Origin: Basidiobolus ranarum
Lineage: Eukaryota; Basidiobolomycota; Basidiobolomycetes; Basidiobolales
Length of the DNA stretch: 38,204 nt
Direction of reading: 5' to 3'
NCBI GenBank assembly: GCA_040143965.1
Contig: JASJQH010000049.1
Span: forward strand, 1 to 38,204
This document shows positions 14,123 to 25,600 of this stretch, one piece after another. Position 1 is the first letter of the stretch. Each line of letters opens with the position of its first letter. The notes below the pieces were generated by a model. It did not search any database and had not been told where the DNA came from. It saw only the letters and a list, made by a program, of their open reading frames with translations. The translations under genes were made by a program, and so were the position numbers.

Positions 14123-17100
14123 CTACACCGACCAAGAGCAAAGTTCTTCTTGTTCAGAGGAAGGAATAAAAGGTAAATCAATACTTTTAATCATTATATC
14201 TCCACATAAGTAACATTCAGATGCTACTAATTCATCTAATTCTTCTTTTTGTCCTTCTAATTTTCTAAATTCTTTCAAGCTCTCTATCTCCGGATGGAAA
14301 GATACTTGCGAATTAGATGAATTCGTACGACGTTGAACAGTTAGACCATGGGTGATTCTTCCTTGTAACTCTTGCAGTACACGTAGTTGTGTGGGATTAA
14401 GATGTTGCTTGACCTACGAATGAATCCGATAAATAGGAGCATTGAAAAGGAGAGGAGAGTAGAGGCAAAGAAGAGAAGGTAAAGGGGAGGAAATAAATAC
14501 CACACCAAGTCAAATAAAGTCAGTTTACCTTATTTATCAAACAATCGGCATGAAACCCATGTTGACAAGGAAAGATGTAAAATTGTCTAGTGAGAATCGG
14601 TTGATCACATAGAGCGCAACTCTTATCCAAACTAACGATAGCAAAGCTAACAGATTCAAAGGGAATTAATATTGTGCTCTTTCTAACTCTTGTGATTCAT
14701 ATACGTATCATTTACTCACCGATTCTTCAGTTCTCGAATATCTTGTCGAATATTCTCGGCATTTCGGGTGGCCTGATTCATCTCTCCCTTTAAATCTTCG
14801 ATATGTAGATCGTATTCTTCCAAAGCGGAACAGATTTCTTCCTGAAATGACGGTTTCTCATATCAATTAGTAAACTTTTCATGCGTGGGTGTGGGTGTGA
14901 GTGTGGATATAGATGAGTCAAGTCACCTTGAAATCATCGATATGAGTGAAATCGGGAAAGAAAGGCAATACATCTTCGATTTTTAACAAGTCGGATTCTT
15001 GAAGGAACTTCATAGCACTACATGAAAATGTAAAGACTGATTAATTTACGACATTTCGAAAGCAATCTATGGCGTGTTACGTTTTAACATCATGCTGTTG
15101 TTCGATTACGTATCTGGCTATCTTCAACCATAGCTTTTTTCTCAAGTCTTCGTCACCGTCAGGCTTGTCAGCATTGATGCGTGCGAGTTCTACATCTTGA
15201 TGCTATATATTGGGTTTGATCAATCTCTCATCAATCTCTCTGGGAGGGGAGAAAATCAACTCTTCGGAAAAGTTCACAAACCTCTAGGGCTAGGTCCACT
15301 GCCTCTTCATACATACCCATGCTCCCGTATATGAAAACACAGCTTTGTATGCGGTGATGCTTAGTACATAATCGGAGCGCGTAATCTTGGTTATATCTCA
15401 TCTCTCGTCCCTAACACAGTAAGAATCTTAATGTGAGACGATTAGAAGGATATAGAACTAACTATACCTCATAATTCAGAAAGCTCAGAAGATCCGACTC
15501 ATCTTCAGTAGGCTGGGTGGCATAAAGAGTGAGCAAATAGTTGTGAATTACCGGATCATTGTTATTCATCTTTTGCACCACAAATTGTAGATAGCGAATT
15601 GCTTGATTCTGACGAAGAAGTTTGCTAAGTAATCATTAAGTATGCATTGGAGATAATTCCATCTTACCTGGTCTGTCTCCTCTTGTGTCTTCGAGTGGTC
15701 ATATCTCAGTAGGGCAGGGATCAGATTTCTCGGGTTAAGATTTGTATGTCTCATCCACATGTTGACGGTCTCAACGGGTGCATGTTCCATGAGAACTGGA
15801 GAATATTTGTAATATAATTCTACAGAAGTCTTGGGCTTCAAGTTAGGTCCATGAACATTAGCAATACTGCGAATACTGAACATACTATACCTGCTTTCCT
15901 AGAGCATGCGACGCTTGGGTGAAATTTCTCTCTTGAATCCAATTCGATATGACCCGGTCATAGTCATGCATTAACGAAGCGTAGTGAAGTAAATCCTCAT
16001 TTCGACCATGGCTTCCAATTAAACCATAAGTAGTCTTGGGATCTAAACAACTCTAAGTGGTCGTATCAAATCGAAGGAAGGTTAAAGATACTTGCACCTG
16101 GCGGTGTGAACTTCAAAAAATTTACCTTGTAGGACCCTAAAAAAGCATAGAACTCCTCCGTTAGAATTCTCTGCTCTTCTTGGTAATTACGTTTCTCTTC
16201 TGGCCCAACCGATCCCATGACCAAGTCCTCGAGAACATTTAATTTGTTAAGATATATCTCAACTAGCCAAGTCCCGATGATAGTGATTTGAGTCAAATCC
16301 TACCCGAGAAATAACAAAGGGTTAGTTGATGTCTGGCTAGTTACGAAGTAGAATGTAGCTTACACTTTTTCTTAGTCTCTCGATCTTTTGAAGGAGATAT
16401 CTTTTTAAAGCGTCACGCTCATTGCACTCCACGAATTTGAGCACAACCTCCTCAAAAGACTTGGTAGTCTGAGCAAAATAGGTTGCCGACAGTAAATAGC
16501 GTTCTTGAGAGAAGTAATGCTCCGCCTGGGCAGTAAGGACTTTATCCTTCTGGATTGGATCCTATTCGTATACAGATTGGCATGAAATTCACATATCAAA
16601 TACATAGCGTAAAGTTACCTTTGCATATTGTAAAGCCACATCAAACATCTTTTTTTCTAGGTATAGGCTCCATATATTCTGATCCTCATTAACGACAACC
16701 AACTCGTATATGGAAGTGGTGGTATAAACCCAATACGTGTTCTTAGCCGAGTCTACAGCCATTCCTAATATGCGCTGAGTTGGGCCCTAAGTATTCGCAT
16801 CAGATTCTGATAGAAACAAAGACATTAAGAGAGGTTGCATGAGAATTTACCAATGAGATCAAATCGTCATAAACCACCTCATCGTTCAGTTGGCAAACCG
16901 CTCTAACTCTATCATCATAAAGAAGAATAAAATGGAACTCCGTAATAGCAATAGATATCGGGGTTTGTGCTTCGTTCAAGTTGCTCTCGTAGGATGCAGA
17001 GGTGTATCTGAATATATGAAAGCAACACCAGTTAGAATACTTCTTTCCAAGCAGCCTGTTCTAGACTCACGGTAGTAGTTGCGCACTATCAATCACACTG

Positions 17101-18521
17101 TCCCCAGATCCTTGAGACCCGAATACTAAGTCACCGTAATAAATTCCTGGAACTAATTTTCATGCGACAACATGTAAGTTCAAGATACGCCCAAGTTTAA
17201 TAAAAAGTCCTTATTACATGTCAACCAGCAGAACTTGCTAGCGGTACTCTGAACTTGAGCATCTTGATACTTGTTAGCGGTACTCTGAACTTGAGCATCT
17301 TGATACTTGCTGAAGAAATGGATTTCACTATGCGAAATTTCTCCGGGGATCTCCTGATAAGCTAGAAAAATATATATTTAATTCGCTTCATGAGCTAGTT
17401 TGATGAGCTACAAAGCCTACGGTCCGTTGAACTTACAAGGGCTAGTAGCATACTTGGAAAATAAACTCTGGAAAAGTGAACCGTCAGGAGAGCTTTTTTG
17501 TAAATCGACATTTCCGATGATTTGATAGAGTCGAGTTGGTGTCGTCAAAAGAATGAAATATTTCTTTGTGTTAACAGGAAACTGCTCAAACTTAATACCA
17601 GTGATCGCTCCAGCATCTTTTAGCGAGAAAACCTAATTTCTGAAATCAGCTCTTGCTTCTATCGATCGATAAAAGATGCCCTACCTCTTTGATGTATTTA
17701 TCCTCCTTCTTGAAATATTCATCTGTGGGCTCCAGCTCCGTTTCGAAGACTGTCCCACTCCTGGTTCCCAACAGAATTTCTTTTGTCGATGCACTTGTCC
17801 CTTTTCCGGTATCTGGATTCCAAGCAACCGATTCAATAGTAATCCCCTAGTTAAAATCATGAGGTTTAGCTCGTTTGAATAAAGACGTGAATATTGTCTA
17901 TCTTAAGGCTACCTTTAATTTGGCCAAGTTCTTACTTTTCTTCCATTGCGTGTGTAAATAATAATTATCCCCCTTGGTGGTGGTCACAAGAAGGTGCTTT
18001 CCGGTTGGATCAAAAAATATCTTATATATCTTGTTGTCAGGTGTGCGACGAGGCAATTCAATATCTATTTTAAACCGTGATGACAAGTCAAATTACTATC
18101 TATAAAACTAAGTGATATGATACATATGGTACCTTCTATATCATGAGCCTCTTGTAGATTTATCCTTAGGATGTGGTTATTCTCTAAAGCCATGGCAAGA
18201 ATATTATTTGAAACTTGCATCGAGATGAGTGGAGCGGGAAGTTGGAATTGAACTCTGTCTAAAGTAAATATCTCGGTTTCTTTCACATTGTCAATATCTG
18301 CACTAACAAAACCCGTACCCAACTGTTATGGTTTTTTGGTTAATACTAAGAAAAACTTCACGTATAGTATTATCTTTGGGTTCACTGACCAAAGCAGGCA
18401 CAGAATTCTCGAAACCTGAGCTGTCATTCTCCTCTAAAACTGGTATATTCGAATCTTGCAAAGAACTAAATTGGGGTCGCATTGACTCGCTATGCTCGAT
18501 AAAGTCCTCTATTAAAGACAT
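14123..18521 (-). CDS. vps18: Vps18/Pep3, core subunit of HOPS and CORVET tethering complexes
   Basis: About 1038 residues in 20 exons with 19 short introns, read from the ATG at 18521 to the stop at 14123. The first exons are 18521-18390, 18322-18133 and 18064-17913. An N-terminal beta-propeller of the Pep3/Vps18/deep-orange family ('FTLDRVQFQLPAPLISMQV', 'GKHLLVTTTKGDNYYLH', 'KFCWLT') covers about the first 430 residues. An alpha-solenoid follows with the family hallmarks 'TTYGLIGSHGRNEDLLHYA', 'YSPVLMEHAPVETVN' and 'EDVLPFFPDFTHIDDFK'. The C-terminus is a RING-type zinc finger: CALC, FPCQHGFHADCL, then CYLCGDIMIKSIDLPFI. The protein acts at endosome and vacuole membranes, binding Rab GTPases and SNAREs with Vps11, Vps16 and Vps33. 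A 36-bp in-frame duplication sits in exon 6 (see the separate entry). The splice between exons 1 and 2 (donor GTCAGT at 18389) is the least certain. Start-codon spacing suits a promoter shared with uL5m. Confidence 0.93.
17235..17306 (-). repeat. 36-bp in-frame tandem duplication in vps18 exon 6
   Basis: Two adjacent 36-bp units, 17235-17270 and 17271-17306, differ at one base. On the coding strand each encodes KYQDAQVQSTA followed by Asn in one copy and Ser in the other. The exon (17361-17218, 48 codons) stays in frame, so the protein carries a 12-residue repeat in a propeller loop just before the conserved KFCWLT strand. Confidence 0.92.
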
Positions 18522-18852
18522 AACACTCGTAATATTTCTTGGTTAAACTGTAGAATAGATTTTTCACTAACAAATAACGTGGTATGATGTTCAGGAATTA
18601 TGTATACATATATTATATCAGTTTCGAGTAAATTTCTTACGCTTACATGCTCACAAGTATTAATATAGATACCCCAGTATGCACAATGAAAGTTAAGGAT
18701 TCTGTCAGAATACACTAACCCCACTCAACCCCAGTCCCAACCCTATCCCAAAAAACTAATCATTTAACTGAAAGCTTGGCCATACAATTATATATATAAC
18801 TACCGTAGTGATTTATTTGTGATTAATAGAGCTAAATACTACTATGATCATA

Positions 18853-18860
18853 GTCACGTG
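18853..18860. promoter_or_regulatory. GTCACGTG E-box in the shared vps18 / uL5m promoter
   Basis: CACGTG at 18855-18860, preceded by GT, lies 334 bp upstream of the vps18 start and 222 bp upstream of the uL5m start. CACGTG is the target of class B bHLH proteins (Cbf1, Pho4, USF, MiT/TFE). Whether it is used here is inference. Confidence 0.4.
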
Positions 18861-19081
18861 TAATTCAAATTTAGTGCCGAAAATTTGTTGCATTTGAAAA
18901 TTCTATCGTAGAGTAAATCTCAGCAAAGGATACAATTCAACCAAGGAAGCATTGGGTTTCTCTACGCTTATTGTAGGAATTTTTTTCTGCTGATAGCAAT
19001 TACTAGTTGGCAACTTTCTTCGAAATAAGTCTCCCTTCATTCTTTTATCTACCGCCTTCGAATAGAATATAGATAAATAAC

Positions 19082-19897
19082 ATGTACGCTTCCTCCAGTT
19101 TACTTCGTACTGGTCTCAGAGCCAGTGTTAACTCTGTGTTGGTCCGTAGCGCCATTTCCACTCGTAAGTTCACTAGCTCTGCTGTCGCCTCTGACCTTGT
19201 ACGTTTAGAAGAACACTACCACCATGTTGTGGAAGATGATCTTATGATTTTGAACTACGAACACGTCAAGCCCACTCCCAAATCCGATCTTCCTACCCTT
19301 TCAGGAAGACCTAGACTTTTTAAAAAATATCCCAGAAAGCCAGCCTCACCTACCAAGGATCATGAACACATTCCTCAACTCAAGAAAATTGACGTTCATT
19401 GTTACATGAAGGATGCTGTCTACAACAAATACAACCTTTTAAGTGCCTTTATCTCACTTCAATGTATTACTGGTCAATGCCCTGAGCCAGTCTTCTCTAA
19501 GAGCGACGCAGCTCCTTGGAAGTTGCGTCGTGGTATGCCAGTTGGCTGTCGTGTCACTTTGGAAGGTGAGAAGATGTATTCTTTCATCGAAAAGGTCACC
19601 GAAGTTGTGCTCCCCCGTATGAAGGAATACCAAGGATTACGTGAAAACTCTGGAGATGGCAATGGTAATATCGCATTCGGATTTCCTGCTGAAGCCATGG
19701 GTCTTTTCCCCGATATTGAAGGTGTCTACGATATGATTCCCAAGATGACCGGATTCGATGTCACCATCAACACTACTGGATACTCTGACACTGAGGCCAG
19801 ATTACTCTTGTCTGGATTCCAACTTCCTTTCCAATCCAGAAGAAAATCTGCCATCGCTAAACCTAAGGAGGCTGTCCCAGCTGAAGCAACAGCTTAA
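19082..19897 (+). CDS. Mitochondrial large-subunit ribosomal protein uL5m (Mrpl7/L5)
   Basis: An intronless frame of 271 residues. The first 30 or so are Ser/Ala/Arg-rich without acids ('SSSLLRTGLRASVNSVLVR'), a typical mitochondrial targeting peptide. The L5 fold follows: 'PQLKKIDVHCYMKDAVYNKY', 'FISLQCITGQCPEPV', 'KLRRGMPVGCRVTLEG', and the C-terminal half 'FGFPAEAMGLFPDIEGVYD' with 'GFDVTINTTGYSDTEARLL'. uL5m contacts the central protuberance and P-site tRNA of the mitoribosome. The ATG is preceded by an A-rich leader. The gene is divergent from vps18. A possible AATAAA polyadenylation signal lies at 19987-19992. Lack of introns contrasts with vps18 and pds5. Confidence 0.92.
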   Translation: MYASSSLLRTGLRASVNSVLVRSAISTRKFTSSAVASDLVRLEEHYHHVVEDDLMILNYEHVKPTPKSDLPTLSGRPRLFKKYPRKPASPTKDHEHIPQLKKIDVHCYMKDAVYNKYNLLSAFISLQCITGQCPEPVFSKSDAAPWKLRRGMPVGCRVTLEGEKMYSFIEKVTEVVLPRMKEYQGLRENSGDGNGNIAFGFPAEAMGLFPDIEGVYDMIPKMTGFDVTINTTGYSDTEARLLLSGFQLPFQSRRKSAIAKPKEAVPAEATA

Positions 19898-20265
19898 CAT
19901 ACTAATATGCATTAAATAGAATTCCTAAGCGGTTCTCTCTTCATTTTCCATTTGTTCTTTACATATTACTTTTCTATTTCCACGAGAATAAACCAAAAGC
20001 ATCTACCTAACCAATTTTGTTACCAGAATATTTGCTTAATTCCAATGATATTAGAATGGCTGCAATCACTTTGAGGAGAAGACTAGCATCATGAGTTAAC
20101 ATCACCGAAATAATGAATTATTTATTTTTACACAAACACTACGTTTCGGGAAATTTCTTGAAGGTATGACAAGTTCAACAGAAGGGAGAAAGAAAGTTTT
20201 AGTATTTTGTATAGAGTGATATAAGCCTTTTCCTTTAGATCAGGTATAGTTTTTCTATATCCGTA

Positions 20266-20800
20266 CTAAGCCTTAGACTGGAACTTACGTTTCTCTTCGA
20301 GTTTTCTGACTATATTATCGTACTTCTAGTCAACCTCCGAACTTAAACAGTTCAATGCGGTATGCTTACGCTCAGGCTTAAAACGAAGAGTACTAAGTGT
20401 AGCAGGAATAACCACATGCTTAATGGTATCATATGGTGGTGAAATACTTCGGAAGAGCTTAAGATGCTCAATGGCAGCAGTACCACGAGCAGTTTTGTGT
20501 GGAATCATACCACTAATAGTATGTCAGAGAATACAAAGGAAAGAGCATGTAAATAATAAGGACCCTTAGAGGGATTTACGAGACAACGCTTACGGGGAAA
20601 CACCTGATACTCGACTAAAGAGTTCAATAACAAACATTCAATAAAACTACTTTCAAGTAATATAAGTCCCAAAGAATCCATTTTGTATGTCGAAGGTAAC
20701 AATTAACAAACACGGAAAAGAAACACCGCTAACATCTAATTCTTCACTACGGACGACAACGTCATTTTAGCCGATGGGAAACTGCTTCGAGATAACTGTA
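20266..20800 (-). pseudogene. Pseudogene of cytosolic ribosomal protein uL13 (RPL13A/RPL16)
   Basis: On the minus strand, pieces of uL13 follow in order but in shifting frames: 'VVVRSEELDVSG' (near 20750), 'PRKRCLVNPSKGPYYLHA' (near 20570), 'MIPHKTARGTAAIEHLKLF' (from 20508) and 'LRFKPERKHTALNCLSSEV' (near 20370). The conserved Trp after LSSEV is a TAG stop at 20328-20326; beyond it 'KYDNIVRKLEEKRKFQSKA' continues and stops at 20266, well short of the usual Lys-rich C-terminus. Frame changes in the N-terminal half, plus this stop, show it is dead. No introns need be assumed between the pieces, which allows a retrocopy origin, but no poly(A) tract or target-site duplication was confirmed. The functional uL13 gene must lie elsewhere. 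Confidence 0.85.
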
Positions 20801-21167
20801 ACAAAGCGACCAAGAAGAAAGTCTCTACCGTCAACAACAACCACCTATGTATTCAGTGAACATAAAAAGCTTAGTTACTGTGACGAACAGTATTTATTTA
20901 GGAAAGCAGTCATAATATATATTTACATAATTATGCCCAAGCAATATGAGGGCCATATTTTCATCTTTTTACTTATATTATGGGGACTTGTAGAATTTAC
21001 TCTCTTTGGTGATATCAAGCAATAGTTTAAAATACACTACTCAATTGTTAACCAAAAAAAAATACACACTACATTTTTACTGGTGGGATCATGAATTCCT
21101 TTTTTTCTCAATATTCCTATACTATGGAATTTCTGCCTAATCTAAAACGAAGACCTTTGTTAACTGG

Positions 21168-21175
21168 GTCACGTG
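21168..21175. promoter_or_regulatory. GTCACGTG E-box upstream of SF3B6
   Basis: CACGTG at 21170-21175, preceded by GT, lies about 100 bp upstream of the SF3B6 start codon. Confidence 0.35.
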
Positions 21176-21272
21176 GATACAAAGTTAGTGTAATTTCAAA
21201 CGATGAGATACAGGGTTTGAAGTGAGCTTGAGAAACACTCACGAGGTTCATTTACTTACTTGATTCAATAAG

Positions 21273-21932
21273 ATGGCGATGGCAGCAGCAAAGGCGAAGG
21301 CAAACGTACGTTAGATACTTACCACTGGATCAGATTACCCATGACCTACATTACAATTGATCGGCACTCTAACTTTTCAGATCTATTATAGGTTCGTTTG
21401 CCTCCGGAGGTGAATCGTGTATTATTTGTAAAGTAAGTATGGGTCACAATCGCTAGATAAGATCAAAGTGAACATGTTTTTCTCATTTGATTTCAAAACT
21501 TTAGGAATCTTCCATTTAAAATTACTGCTGAAGAAATGTACGATATTTTTGGGAAATATGGTCCGATCCGTCAGATTCGGGTGTAAGTATATTCTTAATC
21601 CCCTCCACCAACATTCCGGCAATGATGTTTAACTATAATGTATATAGGGGTACTGCCGCCGATACGCGTGGTACTGCATTTGTAGTGTATGAAGATATCT
21701 TTGATGCCAAGTCTGCTTGTGACCATCTTCAAGGCTTCAACATCCTTGGAAGATACTTAATTGTGCTATACTATCAACCTAACAAACAGACAAAGAAGAT
21801 GAATCTAGCCAAGAAAGAGGAGGAGCTGAATGAACTCAAAAAGTACTGTCTTTATTATTACTAACTTTGACCAGTGGATATGCATTAACATCTTTCATTT
21901 CCAGTCGTTATGGAGTTACCGATGATGATTAG
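21273..21932 (+). CDS. sf3b6: Splicing factor SF3B6 (p14, SF3b14a), branch-site-binding RRM protein
   Basis: Five exons (21273-21305, 21392-21432, 21505-21582, 21648-21842, 21905-21932) give 124 residues, the family's usual length of about 125. The protein is one RNA-recognition motif: '[20 protein letters not shown]' carries RNP2, '[14 protein letters not shown]' carries RNP1, and '[12 protein letters not shown]' plus a charged C-terminal helix follow, all diagnostic of p14. In the U2 snRNP it sits on SF3B1 next to the branch adenosine. Its retention fits the intron-rich genes around it; S. cerevisiae lacks it. It ends with three Asp codons just before the stop. Initiation is at '[11 protein letters not shown]', matching the family start. 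Confidence 0.95.
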
Positions 21933-22642
21933 AAAGCCTTGACTCTGTTGAAGGGCTTTCTTTTGGTGCTAGTTTTAGAATATTTCCAAGCATGTCTTCC
22001 ACTATTTAGCCAGTATTGTAATATTACATTTGAAAGATTATACTTTCCCAATAAATCCATGTGAACGCGTTGTAATTCTGTGTTGTTTCTCTATGCTCGC
22101 GCGTGAGCTCCGTGTATGTAAAGGTGGTGTATATATGCATCCACTCACCATCTCTGCAACAATCATTGATACCAATATAGACGAGTGTATGAATGATGCT
22201 CGTACACTAAATTCTGTATAATATATATGGCATATATTCCCTCGGTGGCGATTGGGAAGCAGAATTATGGAGAAAGTGAGATCATTTGGGTATTGGAGAG
22301 TATGATTGGTTTTGTGGACGAGAGCATTGTTTACATTAGAATGTTTAATCAAACCTAGGTTCAGCAATGATCAGAATGTTTGCTGTGGATTATTAAAAAC
22401 TTACAAAAATAATAATAAAGCTCAACTCAGTGATTTCTCTAATCGGCAAAAACACGATTTCGACTTCGACGCGTTCTCATCTGTCTAGTCGATTTTTAGT
22501 CTCAGCCATTACTGTTTAGCCCTTCTGTCACTCTCTACGCAGTTTCATACAATCTATAATATTTGTCCATCATTACATATCTGTGATAGAATTGACCTAG
22601 AGCTTTTCTCCTCAACACTTGATAAAATATTTACCTACCACA
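21933..22642. other. Intergenic between sf3b6 and pds5
   Basis: About 700 bp containing the 3' end of sf3b6 and the promoter of pds5. Open frames on both strands here (for example 22038-22367 minus) have no protein-like features. Nothing else recognised. Confidence 0.4.
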
Positions 22643-25600
22643 ATGGACTCTGAAGAACAGCGTGATACTTCGGCGCTTAAGAAATTGAAATTTAATCAAA
22701 AGATTTCAAGTACTGCTAAACCGCTTGCTACTAATGAACTTATGAAGAGATTGAAAGTAAAGCCCTTTCTATGTTTACCATCTCATCGACAATATTATAT
22801 CTGTCCATCGAGGCTTACCATATAACTTTTTAGATTTTACACAATGAACTCGCCCATTTGGACCAAGAAGAAGTCAATACCCAGTCCCTGTCCACAGTGA
22901 CACGCGAGTTACTTAATTCTTCCTTGATGCGCCACAAGGACAAGGGTGTCAGAATTCATGTTGCTTGTTGCATTGCTGATCTTTTAAGATTATATGCCCC
23001 AGACGCGCCTTATACTGACCGCGAACTTAGAGTAAGTTTATGTTCTTTGAGAGGGATTTTCAAGGAAATGTTTAACTAATCTCAGCGACATTTTTAACCA
23101 GGACGTATTCGACTTTTTCGTCAAACAATTACAATATGTCGGTCAAAGTGTGAATCCTTACTTCCCTCTTTATTTTTACCTTCTTGAAAGTCTCTCTACA
23201 GTTAAGAGTGTAGTCTTGGTAGTTGACTTGGAGAATTCAGATGAACTTATAACCGACTTTTTCCGAACTTTCTTTGATGTTGTTCAGTAAGTCACTTTAA
23301 CTTAAGAGCATATATGAATGCAATTAATGAACCATTGATTTTTCACTGTTAGTGAGGAGCAATCCAAAAATGTTCAGCTTTGTATGGTGGATATTCTCCA
23401 ACAGCTTATCGATGAGGGCTCTTCACTTCCCCAAGATGTAGTTGACATTATCTTAGCCCAGTTCCTCAAAAGAAGACAAGAAGAGAACCCTGCCGCTTTT
23501 AAAATGGCTACCGACTTATGTAATGGAACTGCCGATCGTTTACAGCGCTATGTGTGTCAGGTAGGCGTCATCAAACTTCATTTTCATGATTATATCCCTG
23601 ACTGATGTGGGTGTTTTTAGTACTTTGCAGATGTTATATTGGCAGCTGGAAAAGAAGGAACAACCCAAGAAGATATGGAAGATTATCGAACCGCCCATCA
23701 ACTTATCAAAGAGCTAAACCGAGTCACGCCTGGATTATTGCTTAATGTAATACCTCAGTTAGAAGAGGAACTAACGGTATGTCAATTCGTTGTCGTTTCC
23801 AACGATCAATCCAGAATGTACTCATAAATGTCTCTAGCTGGACGATCTTAATTTACGAACCTTAGCCACTACTATCTTGGGTGAGATGTTTTCTGAGGTT
23901 GGGTCCTCCCTAGCTAAATCTTACCCTTCCGTATGGAAATCTTGGCTACAAAGGTAAGTACCAGGCAGTCATAGTTTGAACCACACATTCTCACGCTGAT
24001 TGGCCACAGGCGCAACGACAAAGTAACTGCACTCAGATGTATGTGGGTCGACTTCTCAGTGGATTTACTTACCAACCATCCTGAACTCGGCAGAGATGTG
24101 ATTCGTGAGTAGAAGTGCATAATTTACATCTCCAACCATAGTGCTTATTTGCTTCATTTAGAATGCTTGGTTTCCAAATCTTCTGACCCTGAAGAGAAAG
24201 TGCGCATCAGTGTATGTAAAGCACTCGGAAAGCTTGAATTCCAAACAATCTTTGATTTGATCGATAAGGAGCTGTTAGTCCAGATTGGTCATCGCTGTCG
24301 TGACAAAAAGGTTAGTGCGCCATTTGTTTAGTCTTTTGCTAGGAGTTGGTGATATTGAGTAGCTGTGTTCAAATTCGTAGATCGGCCCCCGTCAAGAAGC
24401 CATTAGAACCCTTGGGCATTTGTATAATCTTGCCTATAATGAAATGTAAGTGGTTTGCTACATAGAGTGCCCTTTTGCTACTTGCTGATTGATTCGTATA
24501 CAGTGCCAATCAAGATATTTCGGTGGTTTCCAAGTTTGGATGGATTCCAAACATTCTATTCAAGCTATTCTACATTGACGACAACGAGACCTTGTGAGGC
24601 TTATTTCATTGGTATTGCTTTGGATCTCACATACTGATGTTTTTACTTCTCCAGCGCTGCCGTTGAAAAAGCTATACATGATGACATATTCCCTCCCAAC
24701 AATGACGATGAGCTGCGCTCAGAGCGTGTTCTTATTGTACTAGGCTCCTTGGATGAAAAAGCTAGAAAGGCCTTCCTTGCCCTAATCAGCAGACAATCTG
24801 CGTAAGTGGAATGATTGAACGCTGAATTTCACTGATATTTTCGTCTGATCTGTTATCAATTTGAAGAATTATCAAGGAAGGGCTGATGTATTTGGATCTT
24901 TGCGAGAAATATAACGTAAGCGAGCGATTGTACAAACATTACAACCTCTGGACCTCTTTTTGACTCGGTTTTTTCATCCTTTAGAGTGGGAAGGGGAATG
25001 AGAAGACTGAAAATATGCTGCATCAAATTATCAAAAGAATTTCCGGTACGTGTTGTATTATGTTCATGCTTCTGCTATGGAGGGGAGGCTCATACTCTCT
25101 TGGAATTTAGATAAACTTCCCGATCCAACTAAAGCTGCCACTCACTTCTCAAAGTTTGCCAAAATCACCGATTCCCGACTCTATAAGGCATTCAAAGAAT
25201 TTTTAGATATAGATGCGGACTATAAATCAATCAAGAAAGCCAGTGTATGTCAAACACTGTTGATTACTCTATCTTCATTGACTAATGATTCAGCATTTAT
25301 CTTCAGGGTGTATTCTTGAAGCGTCTTGAGCAGACATCACCTTCTTTGCTGGATACTTTTTCCATTTTTGTGCGCCGTGCGAGTTTGACTATTGTTAACA
25401 AAAACTTGATTCCTTACTTGGTTCGTTTGATCAAATCTACGAGTCCTGAGGATTTGGGAGATAGCAGCCTTGGCGCTGTCGCTCATGGGCTGCTCAAGGT
25501 AATACCAGAGAGGTGCATATCTTCATAATGTAGAAGACTAAATGATTTGTTTACAGGATATCTCGACTATGTTCCCGATGCTATATAGAACCCACGTCAA

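Noticed and set aside
14557-14640. RING finger region as Vps11 or a ubiquitin ligase
   Set aside because: The FPCQHGFHADCL form and the upstream Pep3/Vps18 propeller and solenoid identify the whole gene as vps18.
20774-21025. 83-codon plus-strand frame upstream of SF3B6
   Set aside because: It starts inside the region of the uL13 pseudogene, is Ile/Tyr-rich like AT-rich noise, and has no recognisable features.
22038-22367. 109-codon minus-strand frame between sf3b6 and pds5
   Set aside because: No homology or domain recognised; overlaps another open frame on the plus strand; probably random.
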